A DNA stretch of 14,773 nt from DIGJ01 sp031553075 (GCA_031553075.1 JAVBLX010000225.1:1-14773), one strand, 5' to 3'; numbered from the stretch's first letter, positions 1 to 6,310 are shown. Translations and numbers: made by a program. The notes: a model not told the origin generated them from the sequence alone.

Positions 1-103
1 TTTTAAATAAAGATGGCAATACTATAATTAGAAGTAATTTCGACAGCAAAGTAAAAATAAAATCGACACAAAACATTACATATCTAATTCAAATCAAAAA
101 GAT

Positions 104-1339
104 TCAACTCCCACAGACACAGAAAAATTTACGCCCTCTTCCTAAACCATGTTTGTCTGCATCTTTTTTGGTAGTTATAAATTTTCCATTTTTTGTTTTT
201 AAGGAATATCCATATGTATTCTCCAAATTAATCACAACGAAATGCTTATACCCAAAAATTTTCAGCACTATCTTGGGTTTCTCTGCTTTTATCGTTGCCT
301 CAATGGCATTATCCAATAAGTTCATGATTATTGCTGATATTTCAATGGAGCGAATATTCAAACTAGGGATTGCTTCTAACTCATATCTGAATGCTATATT
401 GTTTTCTTCACAATAATTTGCCTTGTAACAGACCGCAGCATCAATATCATTATTCCCTGTATAATGTTCCAGAGCTACACTTAATTCAGATACTTCGCCG
501 TTTAATTGCTTCAGGAGATTTACCGCATGAATACCTTCACCATTACCGATTAAAACCGTTGCCTCACCAACCAAATTTTTCAAATCATGGCGTACTTTTC
601 TCATTTTTTCATTTATTTGTTCTTGTATTAATAACTGCTGTTCAAGAATCATATAATTATTTTTAAGCACCAGATTTCTTTTATCACGAAAAAAGGAGGC
701 ACTTACTTCACAGAAAAAATATGTAAGCACAATACTAACTATAAATACTCCCAATGCAACAGAAAAATAAAGTAATCCTTCAATGGCATCAAAATCTACG
801 GACGGGTACGTCGTCATAAACAATATGCTCAACAACAAAAAAACACCGAATGAAGCATTTAGCAGCCCCCAATCTCTTTTCCTAATATCCAAATAAATCT
901 TCTTAAACATCCTAAATAGTGCATAGAATACAATTCCATTTATTATTTTTACTACTAATGAAATTATTAATCGATTTGTAAAAGTATGGAACAGTAGTTG
1001 AAGAAAATTTTGACTGAATAAAATAGAAAATAGAGTTCCACAAATAATATCCAATATATATAAATAAAAAATACAGATAAGGCTAAAAACCGATGCGATA
1101 TATCTTTCGCATTTATAAAGCACTCGAATGCTAGAAAATAACAACCAAAAAATAATTATTGCTTTTATGCCTATCGAGGAATTATTTATTCCCACCACTA
1201 TGGATATTAGAACAATATAAATACACCATAGCAAATAATAATTTTTACTCAGTCTGCTTTGATAAAACAAGAAGTGAAACAGCAAAAAAACCATTAGATT
1301 TTCCAATAAACCCAGACCAATTCCTAACGCTATATCCAC
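104..1339 (-). CDS. Agr-type GHKL sensor histidine kinase, C-terminally truncated
   Basis: Membrane sensor kinase of the AgrC/GHKL class, 411 aa. Residues 1 to about 210 are a string of hydrophobic segments (about six helices) with no large extracellular domain, as in peptide-sensing AgrC-like receptors. A helical linker (about 215-245) leads to the phosphoacceptor box RHDLKN with His251. The ATPase N-box NLLDNAIEA is at 340-348 and the glycine loop HGLG at 397-400. The start is GTG and shares its first base with the last base of the upstream regulator's TAG (TAGTG), so the two are translationally coupled; GAGAGG lies just upstream. What is odd is the end: after HGLG family members usually run about 25-30 residues further through a helix and a final strand, but this one ends RGRKFFCVCGS. 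Reading on in frame past two TGA codons (104-106 and 89-91) gives FCVDFIF at 53-73, about where a final strand should lie, which suggests decay. The sensed ligand is unknown; no agrB or agrD is visible. Confidence 0.88.
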   Translation of the reverse strand: MDIALGIGLGLLENLMVFLLFHFLFYQSRLSKNYYLLWCIYIVLISIVVGINNSSIGIKAIIIFWLLFSSIRVLYKCERYIASVFSLICIFYLYILDIICGTLFSILFSQNFLQLLFHTFTNRLIISLVVKIINGIVFYALFRMFKKIYLDIRKRDWGLLNASFGVFLLLSILFMTTYPSVDFDAIEGLLYFSVALGVFIVSIVLTYFFCEVSASFFRDKRNLVLKNNYMILEQQLLIQEQINEKMRKVRHDLKNLVGEATVLIGNGEGIHAVNLLKQLNGEVSELSVALEHYTGNNDIDAAVCYKANYCEENNIAFRYELEAIPSLNIRSIEISAIIMNLLDNAIEATIKAEKPKIVLKIFGYKHFVVINLENTYGYSLKTKNGKFITTKKDADKHGLGRGRKFFCVCGS

Positions 1340-2088
1340 TATAGTGCCTCTCTTTCCAACATATCTCTTAAAATATCTAATAATTCATTTTTCTTTCTTC
1401 TGCTCAAAGGAATCCATTCATTATTATCCAATATAATTTCATCCTTTTTTATCCCAGATATATGATTTATATTCACTAGAAATCCTCGGCACGGCTCATA
1501 GAATCCTTTAACAGAATACGTAGTTTTAAATTTTTCTAAAGTTCGTCCTATTAAAAGATATTTTTTCGTACCGGTATGTAAATGGACTGTTTTATCACCA
1601 CATGAAAAATAGAAGATATCCTGTACATACAGCTTTAGTTTGCATTTTCTTTTAAATTCATCTAATATATCGAACCATTCATAAGAACAGCTCGAATCCT
1701 CCTTTCTTCCAATTACTAATCCAATTACTCTAGATAATTCACTCTGGAAACGCTCTTCAGAAGAATCTTTGGAAATAAATGCATCTACATGAAATTGAAA
1801 AACATTGTATACCTCTTGTTTATAGGCCGTTACAAATACCAAATTAAAAGAAGAATCCATCACACGCAACTCTTTTGCAACTTCTTTTCCGTTTATTTCA
1901 GGCATGTCTATATCTAATATAACTAAATCACAAAAAAATCCGCTCTTAAATTCTTTTATCAGTCTATTCCCCTTCGTAAACGTAAAAATTTCAAATTCTA
2001 CCTTCAACCGATCCGCAACTTTGCTTAAATGTTTTTTTAAGATTTCTTCTATAAAATATGGATTATCATCACAGATTGCAATCTTCAT
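1339..2088 (-). CDS. LytTR-family response regulator (AgrA-like)
   Basis: DNA-binding response regulator of 249 aa. The receiver domain (1 to about 120) has the acidic pair Asp7-Asp8, phosphoacceptor Asp59 in VILDIDMP, Thr87 and Lys107. The C-terminal part (about 145-245) is a LytTR domain, recognisable from FYEPCRGFLVNINHISGI and the closing IPLSRRKK; proteins of this class bind short direct repeats spaced by whole helical turns. I chose the ATG at 2086-2088 because GAGGGGGAA lies five to six bases upstream. An in-frame TTG at 2101-2103 would place the start upstream of that ribosome binding site and is unlikely. The kinase gene follows with a one-base overlap. Its likely targets are its own promoter and the divergent secreted-protein operon, since both lie next to repeat clusters. 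Target assignment is inference. Confidence 0.92.
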   Translation of the reverse strand: MKIAICDDNPYFIEEILKKHLSKVADRLKVEFEIFTFTKGNRLIKEFKSGFFCDLVILDIDMPEINGKEVAKELRVMDSSFNLVFVTAYKQEVYNVFQFHVDAFISKDSSEERFQSELSRVIGLVIGRKEDSSCSYEWFDILDEFKRKCKLKLYVQDIFYFSCGDKTVHLHTGTKKYLLIGRTLEKFKTTYSVKGFYEPCRGFLVNINHISGIKKDEIILDNNEWIPLSRRKKNELLDILRDMLEREAL

Positions 2089-2120
2089 TTTGTTCCCCCT
2101 CAAAACATTTTTTCATATGT

Positions 2121-2150
2121 ATTATGATAAATCTATTTTAATACTTTCAA
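2121..2150 (-). promoter_or_regulatory. Candidate promoter of regulator-kinase operon
   Basis: Read leftward, TTGAAA (2145-2150) and CATAAT (2121-2126) are separated by 18 bp, about 35 bases upstream of the regulator's start codon. The phased CGACA repeats (2174-2200) lie about 25 bp upstream of this -35 box, an arrangement compatible with activation and so with autoregulation. Confidence 0.5.
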
Positions 2151-2170
2151 GTGTTTTAAGCCACCCCCCT

Positions 2171-2200
2171 TTACTCGACATTGTTCGACAAAATTCGACA
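2171..2200. repeat. Three 10-bp direct repeats ending in TCGACA
   Basis: Three consecutive 10-bp units end in CTCGACA, TTCGACA and TTCGACA, with the CGACA cores at 2176-2180, 2186-2190 and 2196-2200. The period is exactly one helical turn, so all units face the same side of the DNA. The outer pair is two turns apart, similar to the spacing of known LytTR regulator sites. This is a candidate binding site for the adjacent LytTR regulator. Confidence 0.55.
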
Positions 2201-2253
2201 TTTTTAAGGAATTACCTTTCAAGCATAGTATTTGACCATTAAAGCCAAAAATT

Positions 2254-2281
2254 TTGAAATAAATTAATTTCAAGATATAAT
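2254..2281 (+). promoter_or_regulatory. Candidate rightward promoter overlapped by a near-palindrome
   Basis: TTGAAA (2254-2259) and the perfect TATAAT (2276-2281) are 16 bp apart and point toward the secreted-protein gene, which would give a leader of roughly 155 bases. The -35 box and spacer lie in a 20-bp near-palindrome (2254-2273) with arms TTGAAAT and ATTTCAA, one mismatched pair in ten, which could be a repressor site. It is the best promoter by consensus in this region. Confidence 0.45.
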
Positions 2282-2301
2282 GCAATTAATAGTAGGTATT
2301 T

Positions 2302-2330
2302 TGTTTACAGAAGTTTACATTTCTTGTACA
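2302..2330. repeat. Second phased repeat cluster ending in ACA
   Basis: Units TGTTTACA (2302-2309), AGTTTACA (2312-2319) and CTTGTACA (2323-2330) have ACA ends 10 and 11 bp apart. They match the first cluster in orientation, number and spacing, with shared pattern TTNNACA allowing a shifted first T in the CTCGACA unit. They lie upstream of the TATAAG at 2368-2373, where an activator for the secreted-protein operon would be expected. Confidence 0.45.
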
Positions 2331-2343
2331 AAGCAGCAATGAA

Positions 2344-2373
2344 GGGGGGGGATTCAAAGAAGCTCTTTATAAG
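2344..2373 (+). promoter_or_regulatory. Candidate activator-dependent promoter with G-tract in the -35 position
   Basis: TATAAG at 2368-2373 could be a -10 box, but the position 17 bp upstream is filled by eight G (2344-2351) and not a -35 hexamer. Together with the repeat cluster ending at 2330 this fits a promoter needing an activator. An alternative is TTGTAC (2376-2381) with TATAGT (2400-2405), spacer 18 bp. Which is used cannot be told from sequence. Confidence 0.3.
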
Positions 2374-2444
2374 ATTTGTACTTTCTGTTAAACTCAATAT
2401 ATAGTCCCGTAAATAACCGTTTTAAAAACAAAGGAGGAACCATC

Positions 2445-2921
2445 ATGTTAAGAAGCAAATTCAAAAAAAGTATAATATCATTGTTATTAATTACTACTTT
2501 CTTAGGAAGTAGTAGCGCTGTACAGGCACAAGCTTTAGATGAAGAAGCTAATGCTGCTGCAAGCTGGGAAGATACATCAACATCCTCTTTGAAAAATTCA
2601 GCTACCTCCTCTGCACGATATGAGGATGCATGGATTTTACAAGACACAAAAAATGTTGCGGTCACCGGTGGCACAATTACATTAAGCTCATATACTATGA
2701 CTTTACTAAATGATACAAAATTATGTAAGGCAGTTACTACACATATCGGCTATTTCAGAGGATATGCACGAGCTAGATTTGAAACCATTACAGGTGTTGT
2801 ATACGCTGGTTCAGATAGCGGCAGAATATATAGTCACTATGGTGCGACAGCTATAACTCCTGATAATCCATCTACAACAGGCTGGACAGGCATAGCTCAT
2901 ACCTATTGCGGAACAGATTAA
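2445..2921 (+). CDS. Small secreted protein, putative bacteriocin-like export cargo
   Basis: A 158-aa protein of no family I recognise. Residues 1-28 form a classical signal peptide: basic start MLRSKFKK, hydrophobic core ISLLLITTFLG, and SAVQA as a likely cleavage site. The mature part starts acidic and Ser/Thr/Ala-rich (about 30-60), then becomes beta-prone and aromatic, with GYFRGYARARFE (102-113), VVYAGSDSGRIYSHYG (118-133) and the C-terminus GIAHTYCGTD. Two cysteines, Cys94 and Cys155, could form a disulfide. There is no LPxTG motif, double-glycine leader or lipobox. The ATG at 2445 is fixed by AAGGAGG at 2431-2437; a longer reading from 2376 lacks a ribosome binding site. It is first in an operon with two permeases and an ABC ATPase, like the secreted bacteriocin in lactococcin 972-type loci; it lacks the recalled lactococcin 972 sequence features. 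A toxin or a signal sensed by the neighbouring kinase are both possible. Confidence 0.85.
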   Translation: MLRSKFKKSIISLLLITTFLGSSSAVQAQALDEEANAAASWEDTSTSSLKNSATSSARYEDAWILQDTKNVAVTGGTITLSSYTMTLLNDTKLCKAVTTHIGYFRGYARARFETITGVVYAGSDSGRIYSHYGATAITPDNPSTTGWTGIAHTYCGTD

Positions 2922-2928
2922 TTGCTAG

Positions 2929-2952
2929 GGGGCTGTCACGACAGCCCCTTTT
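2929..2952 (+). terminator. Intercistronic stem-loop after the secreted-protein gene
   Basis: GGGGCTGTC (2929-2937) and GACAGCCCC (2940-2948) are perfect inverted repeats, realistically a 7-bp GC-rich stem with a six-base loop, followed by only TTTT. It starts eight bases after the stop codon and ends just before the permease ribosome binding site. A leaky terminator or mRNA-stabilising hairpin here would keep the secreted protein more abundant than the transporter. Confidence 0.65.
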
Positions 2953-2971
2953 AAGAAAGGAATATTTTTCA

Positions 2972-3958
2972 ATGAACGCACTATGGAAAAGATATAGTTG
3001 GAATTTAATCCTCATATGTAATGTTTTTCTTATTACACTATTTTTCTTGAAAATAACCACAAAACTGGAAAATATATATGTCCTCGCTAATCAGTCTACG
3101 ACTGCTACAAGTGATACTGCGATTCATTTTATAATTGATACATATGAGCAAATAAATTTTTCATTTTTAAAAGAAGAGAAAAAATCATTTGCACTACTTG
3201 AAAAGGGGTCAGATGTATTACCACTTTTTAAAGTTGTATACGCAAACAATTACTTTAATATTGAAAGCGGAACAGATTTTACCCCAGAGGCCTTTTTCGC
3301 AAGGAAGCCGGTAGCGCTTCGCGGAAGTAAGGCTACCGAAATATTTGAGGTAGAACCATTTAAAGTAAATTATCGGACGTATGACATGTTAGGTGTCCTT
3401 TTGAATGAAAAAACTTTTGCATCTCAATATGCTGCCTACTATACCAATGGTAATGCAGATCGATATATTCGTGTTTCTGAGTTTATATTAGAAGGTTTTT
3501 CTAAAAGAGAAATGGAACGAATATATGCTGTCATTGAAAGAGAGATAAAATCTCAAAAGTATCCAATCACCCCTATTGATATAAAAGCCACAAAGCTGGG
3601 AAATTATTATGACATAAATGAAATGAGCCTAAATATCAACCTGCTAATTCTTTTAGTTAATTTCAGTACTATCTTACTATTAATCTATTTCTGGCTGGAA
3701 CAATATGGAGAATTGTATCATGTATATTTCGTTTTTGGCTTAAAAAATTTTATTAGAAAAATCTATTTCAATTTTATATTCCTAATTACTACTGGGGTTG
3801 GGCTTGCTATTTTAGTGGAAAGAAACCAATCCGTTTTATCGTGGGGGGTCATATACTTCCTATTGCTAATATTTATGACTATTGTCCTTTTCGGCAGTCT
3901 TATAAAAAAGAAGAATGGAGATTGGAATGAGAAAAGTCTTTGGGGAAATAATCTTTGA
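2972..3958 (+). CDS. FtsX/MacB-like membrane protein, first permease half
   Basis: A 328-aa membrane protein with one N-terminal helix (about 8-26), an extracellular domain of about 195 residues (27-221), and three C-terminal helices (about 222-242, 264-283, 288-310). This one-plus-three layout is that of FtsX/MacB-type permeases, and the segment between helices 2 and 3 (YHVYFVFGLKNFIRK, about 249-263) is where these proteins contact the ATPase. The ATG at 2972 has AAGAAAGG 11 bases upstream; the longer reading from 2906 would overlap the preceding gene and hairpin. In lactococcin 972-type loci the corresponding protein is, as I recall, a single chain of about 650 aa; here the job seems shared with the next gene. 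The sequence is divergent and the family call rests mainly on topology and context. It probably acts in export of, or immunity to, the upstream secreted protein. Confidence 0.8.
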   Translation: MNALWKRYSWNLILICNVFLITLFFLKITTKLENIYVLANQSTTATSDTAIHFIIDTYEQINFSFLKEEKKSFALLEKGSDVLPLFKVVYANNYFNIESGTDFTPEAFFARKPVALRGSKATEIFEVEPFKVNYRTYDMLGVLLNEKTFASQYAAYYTNGNADRYIRVSEFILEGFSKREMERIYAVIEREIKSQKYPITPIDIKATKLGNYYDINEMSLNINLLILLVNFSTILLLIYFWLEQYGELYHVYFVFGLKNFIRKIYFNFIFLITTGVGLAILVERNQSVLSWGVIYFLLLIFMTIVLFGSLIKKKNGDWNEKSLWGNNL

Positions 3959-5207
3959 TTTTAAAAAAAACCGCTTTGTATTCTTTATCTTAACATTTCA
4001 ATTATTTGCCAGCTTTTTTGTATGTGTCTTTACAAAACAGCTGGAAAGTGACAGGTTAAGATATCTAGAAGGTACCAATGCCTATAGTACAGAAAATAAT
4101 TATTATAGGATTGTCGATAATCTGGTAGGTGACTATGAAAAACAGTTCTTTGAAAGTGGAAATGCTATTGGAAAGCTTAAAATAATGTATTCTATGTTAA
4201 CGGGCCAGGAAGAATTTGAATATTTGGAAATATATAAGAACCCTATTGTATTGATTGGTGAAGATATAAAGGATGAATTCTTATATCTTTACGAGCAAGG
4301 TCAAGCCGTGGTAAGCCGAGGCGTAGAAGGTGGGCAGACACTTAATGAAGTAAAGTGCTTTTGGATAAGTTGTAATGCAGGGGAAAGCTTTCAGCTTAAA
4401 TGCCAAGAGGGGCGGCTGTGGAAAGAAGATGAAAAGAACAAGACTACTATACCAATCGTACTGGGAAGCGAATATGCCGGCATTTTGCAAACCGGAGCCA
4501 AGATAGAAGGTATATCGCCAATTCATGGTGGAATAAGGATGCAAGTAATGGGTATCTTAGAGGAAGGTTCTTCCATGATTTATAATAATGGTATTGTAAA
4601 TCTGGATCGCTATGTTTTAGTTCCTCTGGGAGATATGAAGAATGTTCCTTCAACATTGAATGAAACCATTAACCAGAAAATCTTGTATTTATTCAAAATA
4701 AATGGTACGTTAGAATCAAGCCTGCCTGCTGATACACTTCAAAATATAATTCAAGATATTAGTGAAAAAAGTGGTGTTATGCCCACATCATACGTCGTTG
4801 GTTCACAAAATTCTCAAAGCTATATGTTCAATCAAAGTATGGATGAAATTCTCCAGCTATTAAATTCAATTGGAATTATGCTAATGTTTTTTGCCATTGT
4901 TTCCACCCTTTTTTATCTTACACTAAAAATCGAAAAAAGCAAAAGATACTATGCTATCTTATTAACAAATGGATTTTCTATGGGACAAATAAAAGGCATT
5001 CTTTTAGGGACACTTATCCTGCCTATTGTAATTGCAGACATTATATCTGCGGAATTATCTGCCCTCCTTTCTATTTTCATGGAGCTGGAACATTTTCCTG
5101 GCGGATTTTTATTGGCACTTAATTTGGGCTTAATAATAACAGTTTTTTTCATTAGCACCAAAAGATTGCGGAACTTTGATATCAGTATGTATCTTGGAGA
5201 AGTGTGA
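3927..5207 (+). CDS. FtsX/MacB-like membrane protein, second permease half
   Basis: A 426-aa membrane protein with the same one-plus-three topology as its neighbour: helix 1 about 17-36, an extracellular domain of about 275 residues, then helices at about 313-333, 357-383 and 393-411. The ectodomain contains VMGILEEGSSMI, like the periplasmic core of MacB proteins, and three cysteines (about 144, 149 and 159). ILLTNGFSMGQIKG, between helices 2 and 3, matches the FtsX-type coupling segment that docks the ATPase. I placed the start at ATG 3927 because GGAG lies six bases upstream (3917-3920); ATG 3915 is the alternative. Either way it overlaps the first permease gene (32 or 44 bases), so translation is coupled and a heterodimer is likely. 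The ATPase follows 56 bp later. Confidence 0.85.
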   Translation: MRKVFGEIIFDFKKNRFVFFILTFQLFASFFVCVFTKQLESDRLRYLEGTNAYSTENNYYRIVDNLVGDYEKQFFESGNAIGKLKIMYSMLTGQEEFEYLEIYKNPIVLIGEDIKDEFLYLYEQGQAVVSRGVEGGQTLNEVKCFWISCNAGESFQLKCQEGRLWKEDEKNKTTIPIVLGSEYAGILQTGAKIEGISPIHGGIRMQVMGILEEGSSMIYNNGIVNLDRYVLVPLGDMKNVPSTLNETINQKILYLFKINGTLESSLPADTLQNIIQDISEKSGVMPTSYVVGSQNSQSYMFNQSMDEILQLLNSIGIMLMFFAIVSTLFYLTLKIEKSKRYYAILLTNGFSMGQIKGILLGTLILPIVIADIISAELSALLSIFMELEHFPGGFLLALNLGLIITVFFISTKRLRNFDISMYLGEV

Positions 5208-5263
5208 AGTACAATTCGCCATTGATTGTGTATTGCCTGTAGCGGCACGATTGGAGTCAAATT

Positions 5264-5923
5264 ATGATTTTATTAAAAGATATTTGCAAAGATTTTAAAA
5301 ATGGTGAGGAAACGATTAAAGTCCTAAATCACATCAACCTTCAAGTTAAAGAAGGAAGTATGATTGCAATAATGGGGCGAAGCGGTTGCGGAAAGAGCAC
5401 TTTATTAAATATTATCGGCGGTATTGTTCCACCCACTTCTGGAGATGTAGTTATTGGCGAAACCAAAGTTAATTTTCGGAGTAATAAGGAACTTTATTCT
5501 TTAAGAAGACAATATTTTGGCTATGTTGTGCAAAACTTTGCGTTAATCAATCAAAAAACTGTTTGGGAAAACGTAGTTCTTCCCCTTGACAGTGGCAAGT
5601 TCTTATTCAGAAAAAACCAGTACATAGATAATCTTCTGGGTGAAATAGGTATTGCAGAAAAGAAATACAAATATCCTTATCAGCTATCAAATGGAGAACG
5701 GCAAAGAGTTGCGATTGCTCGGGCATTAGCAGGAAACAAAAAGATTATATTGGCTGATGAACCCACAGGTGCTTTGGATTATGATAACGCTCAAAATATC
5801 ATGACTCTACTCAGAAAACTGGTAGACGAAAAGAAAATAACCGTTTTATTAGCGACACATGATAATGAAGTAGCAGATAAATGCGATGAAACTATCCATA
5901 TTGTGTATGGTGAGGTAATATAA
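5264..5923 (+). CDS. ABC transporter ATPase, bacteriocin-export (lactococcin 972) type
   Basis: A 219-aa ATP-binding subunit with all motifs intact: Walker A GRSGCGKST (38-46), Q-loop Gln90 in GYVVQNFALI, signature LSNGERQRVA (from 141), Walker B IILADE (161-166), D-loop around 170 and switch His199 in ATHD. It belongs to the MacB/LolD-like subgroup that drives mechanotransmission-type permeases; the segment GYVVQNFALINQKTVWENV resembles ATPases of lactococcin 972-type loci. GGAG at 5253-5256 sits seven bases before the ATG. It should energise the two upstream permease proteins. As the transporter pairs with a protein carrying its own signal peptide, it may act in release, immunity or signalling and not in crossing of the membrane itself. 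The stop codon lies within the start of the terminator stem. Confidence 0.93.
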   Translation: MILLKDICKDFKNGEETIKVLNHINLQVKEGSMIAIMGRSGCGKSTLLNIIGGIVPPTSGDVVIGETKVNFRSNKELYSLRRQYFGYVVQNFALINQKTVWENVVLPLDSGKFLFRKNQYIDNLLGEIGIAEKKYKYPYQLSNGERQRVAIARALAGNKKIILADEPTGALDYDNAQNIMTLLRKLVDEKKITVLLATHDNEVADKCDETIHIVYGEVI

Positions 5924-5976
5924 ATAAATACCCTTGAAATAAAGGCCTTTTCGCTTCATTTCAAGGGTATTTATTT
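5922..5976. terminator. Strong stem-loop terminator, probably bidirectional
   Basis: A perfect 19-bp inverted repeat (5922-5940 with 5958-5976) with a 17-base loop. The outer stem is AT-rich, so both strands end with A/T tracts. It lies between the convergent export operon and the leftward small gene at 5999, so it can stop transcription from either side. Confidence 0.8.
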
Positions 5977-5998
5977 GCTCTTCAAAGTCTTGATAACA

Positions 5999-6232
5999 CT
6001 ATCTGCCTTTTCCAAAATTCTCCGTAATCTGTCTTACTTCTTCTACATGCTCTGGTTTTAATAGCGCCAGCATTTTTGGGGTAAAGTCAGCCAAATACTC
6101 TGGTGTAAAGGTTCCATCCGCCTGTTTCTGGAAGCTTTCTCCCAACAGTGCTTGCATCTCTTCTGCTTTTCCGTCCTGTGTTCTTTCCAAAATAAAGTTT
6201 AAAAATTGTTCTTGTCCTGGATTCAAATTCAT
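5999..6232 (-). CDS. Small hypothetical protein (77 aa)
   Basis: I do not recognise this family. The 77-aa product is acidic, cysteine-free and mostly helical by composition, beginning MNLNPGQEQFLNFIL and ending VRQITENFGKGR, with a central EYLADFTPKMLALLKPEHVEEV. There is no signal peptide or membrane segment, so it is presumably cytoplasmic and perhaps a small adaptor. The start at 6232 is supported by GGAGAAG a few bases upstream; an extension to 6283 would give a lysine-rich leader with no ribosome binding site. It lies 78 bp downstream of the EcsC-family gene, with a possible promoter of its own in that gap, and ends just before the shared terminator. Confidence 0.7.
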   Translation of the reverse strand: MNLNPGQEQFLNFILERTQDGKAEEMQALLGESFQKQADGTFTPEYLADFTPKMLALLKPEHVEEVRQITENFGKGR

Positions 6233-6273
6233 ATGTTTCTTCTCCTTTTTTAATCTAATAAAAACATAGGAAT

Positions 6274-6282
6274 ATTTTACCA
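6274..6282 (-). promoter_or_regulatory. Candidate extended -10 promoter for the small gene
   Basis: Read leftward, TGG followed by TAAAAT gives an extended -10 element about 40 bases upstream of the small gene's start. There is no good -35 box at normal spacing (TTGTGG is 20 bp away), so support is weak. Confidence 0.3.
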
Positions 6283-6310
6283 CATTTGACAGATTCTATC
6301 CACAAAAATA

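Larger units (their letters stand above)
2089..2444. other. Divergent regulatory region between two-component genes and export operon
   Basis: This 356-bp stretch holds no credible gene. Going rightward it contains a leftward promoter, a run of six C, three 10-bp-phased repeats ending in CGACA, a near-palindrome overlapping a consensus-like rightward promoter, a second phased repeat cluster ending in ACA, a run of eight G, one or two further candidate -10 elements, and the ribosome binding site of the secreted-protein gene. The density of sites suggests tight control of both operons. Confidence 0.75.

Noticed and set aside
1..2445. Search for agrB/agrD-like genes that would make a classical Agr autoinducer locus
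   Set aside because: No AgrB-type protease or short AgrD-like peptide frame with a start and ribosome binding site was seen on either strand in the sequence available; the left flank is cut off.
2354..2674. Leftward open frame overlapping the secreted-protein gene
   Set aside because: It is antisense to a gene with a clear ribosome binding site and signal peptide, and spans its promoter region.
5934..5964. The pair TTGAAAT...ATTTCAA occurs in both the promoter palindrome (2254-2273) and the operon's terminator stem
   Set aside because: Seven-base AT-rich words recur easily by chance here, and the terminator copy is explained by its 19-bp stem.
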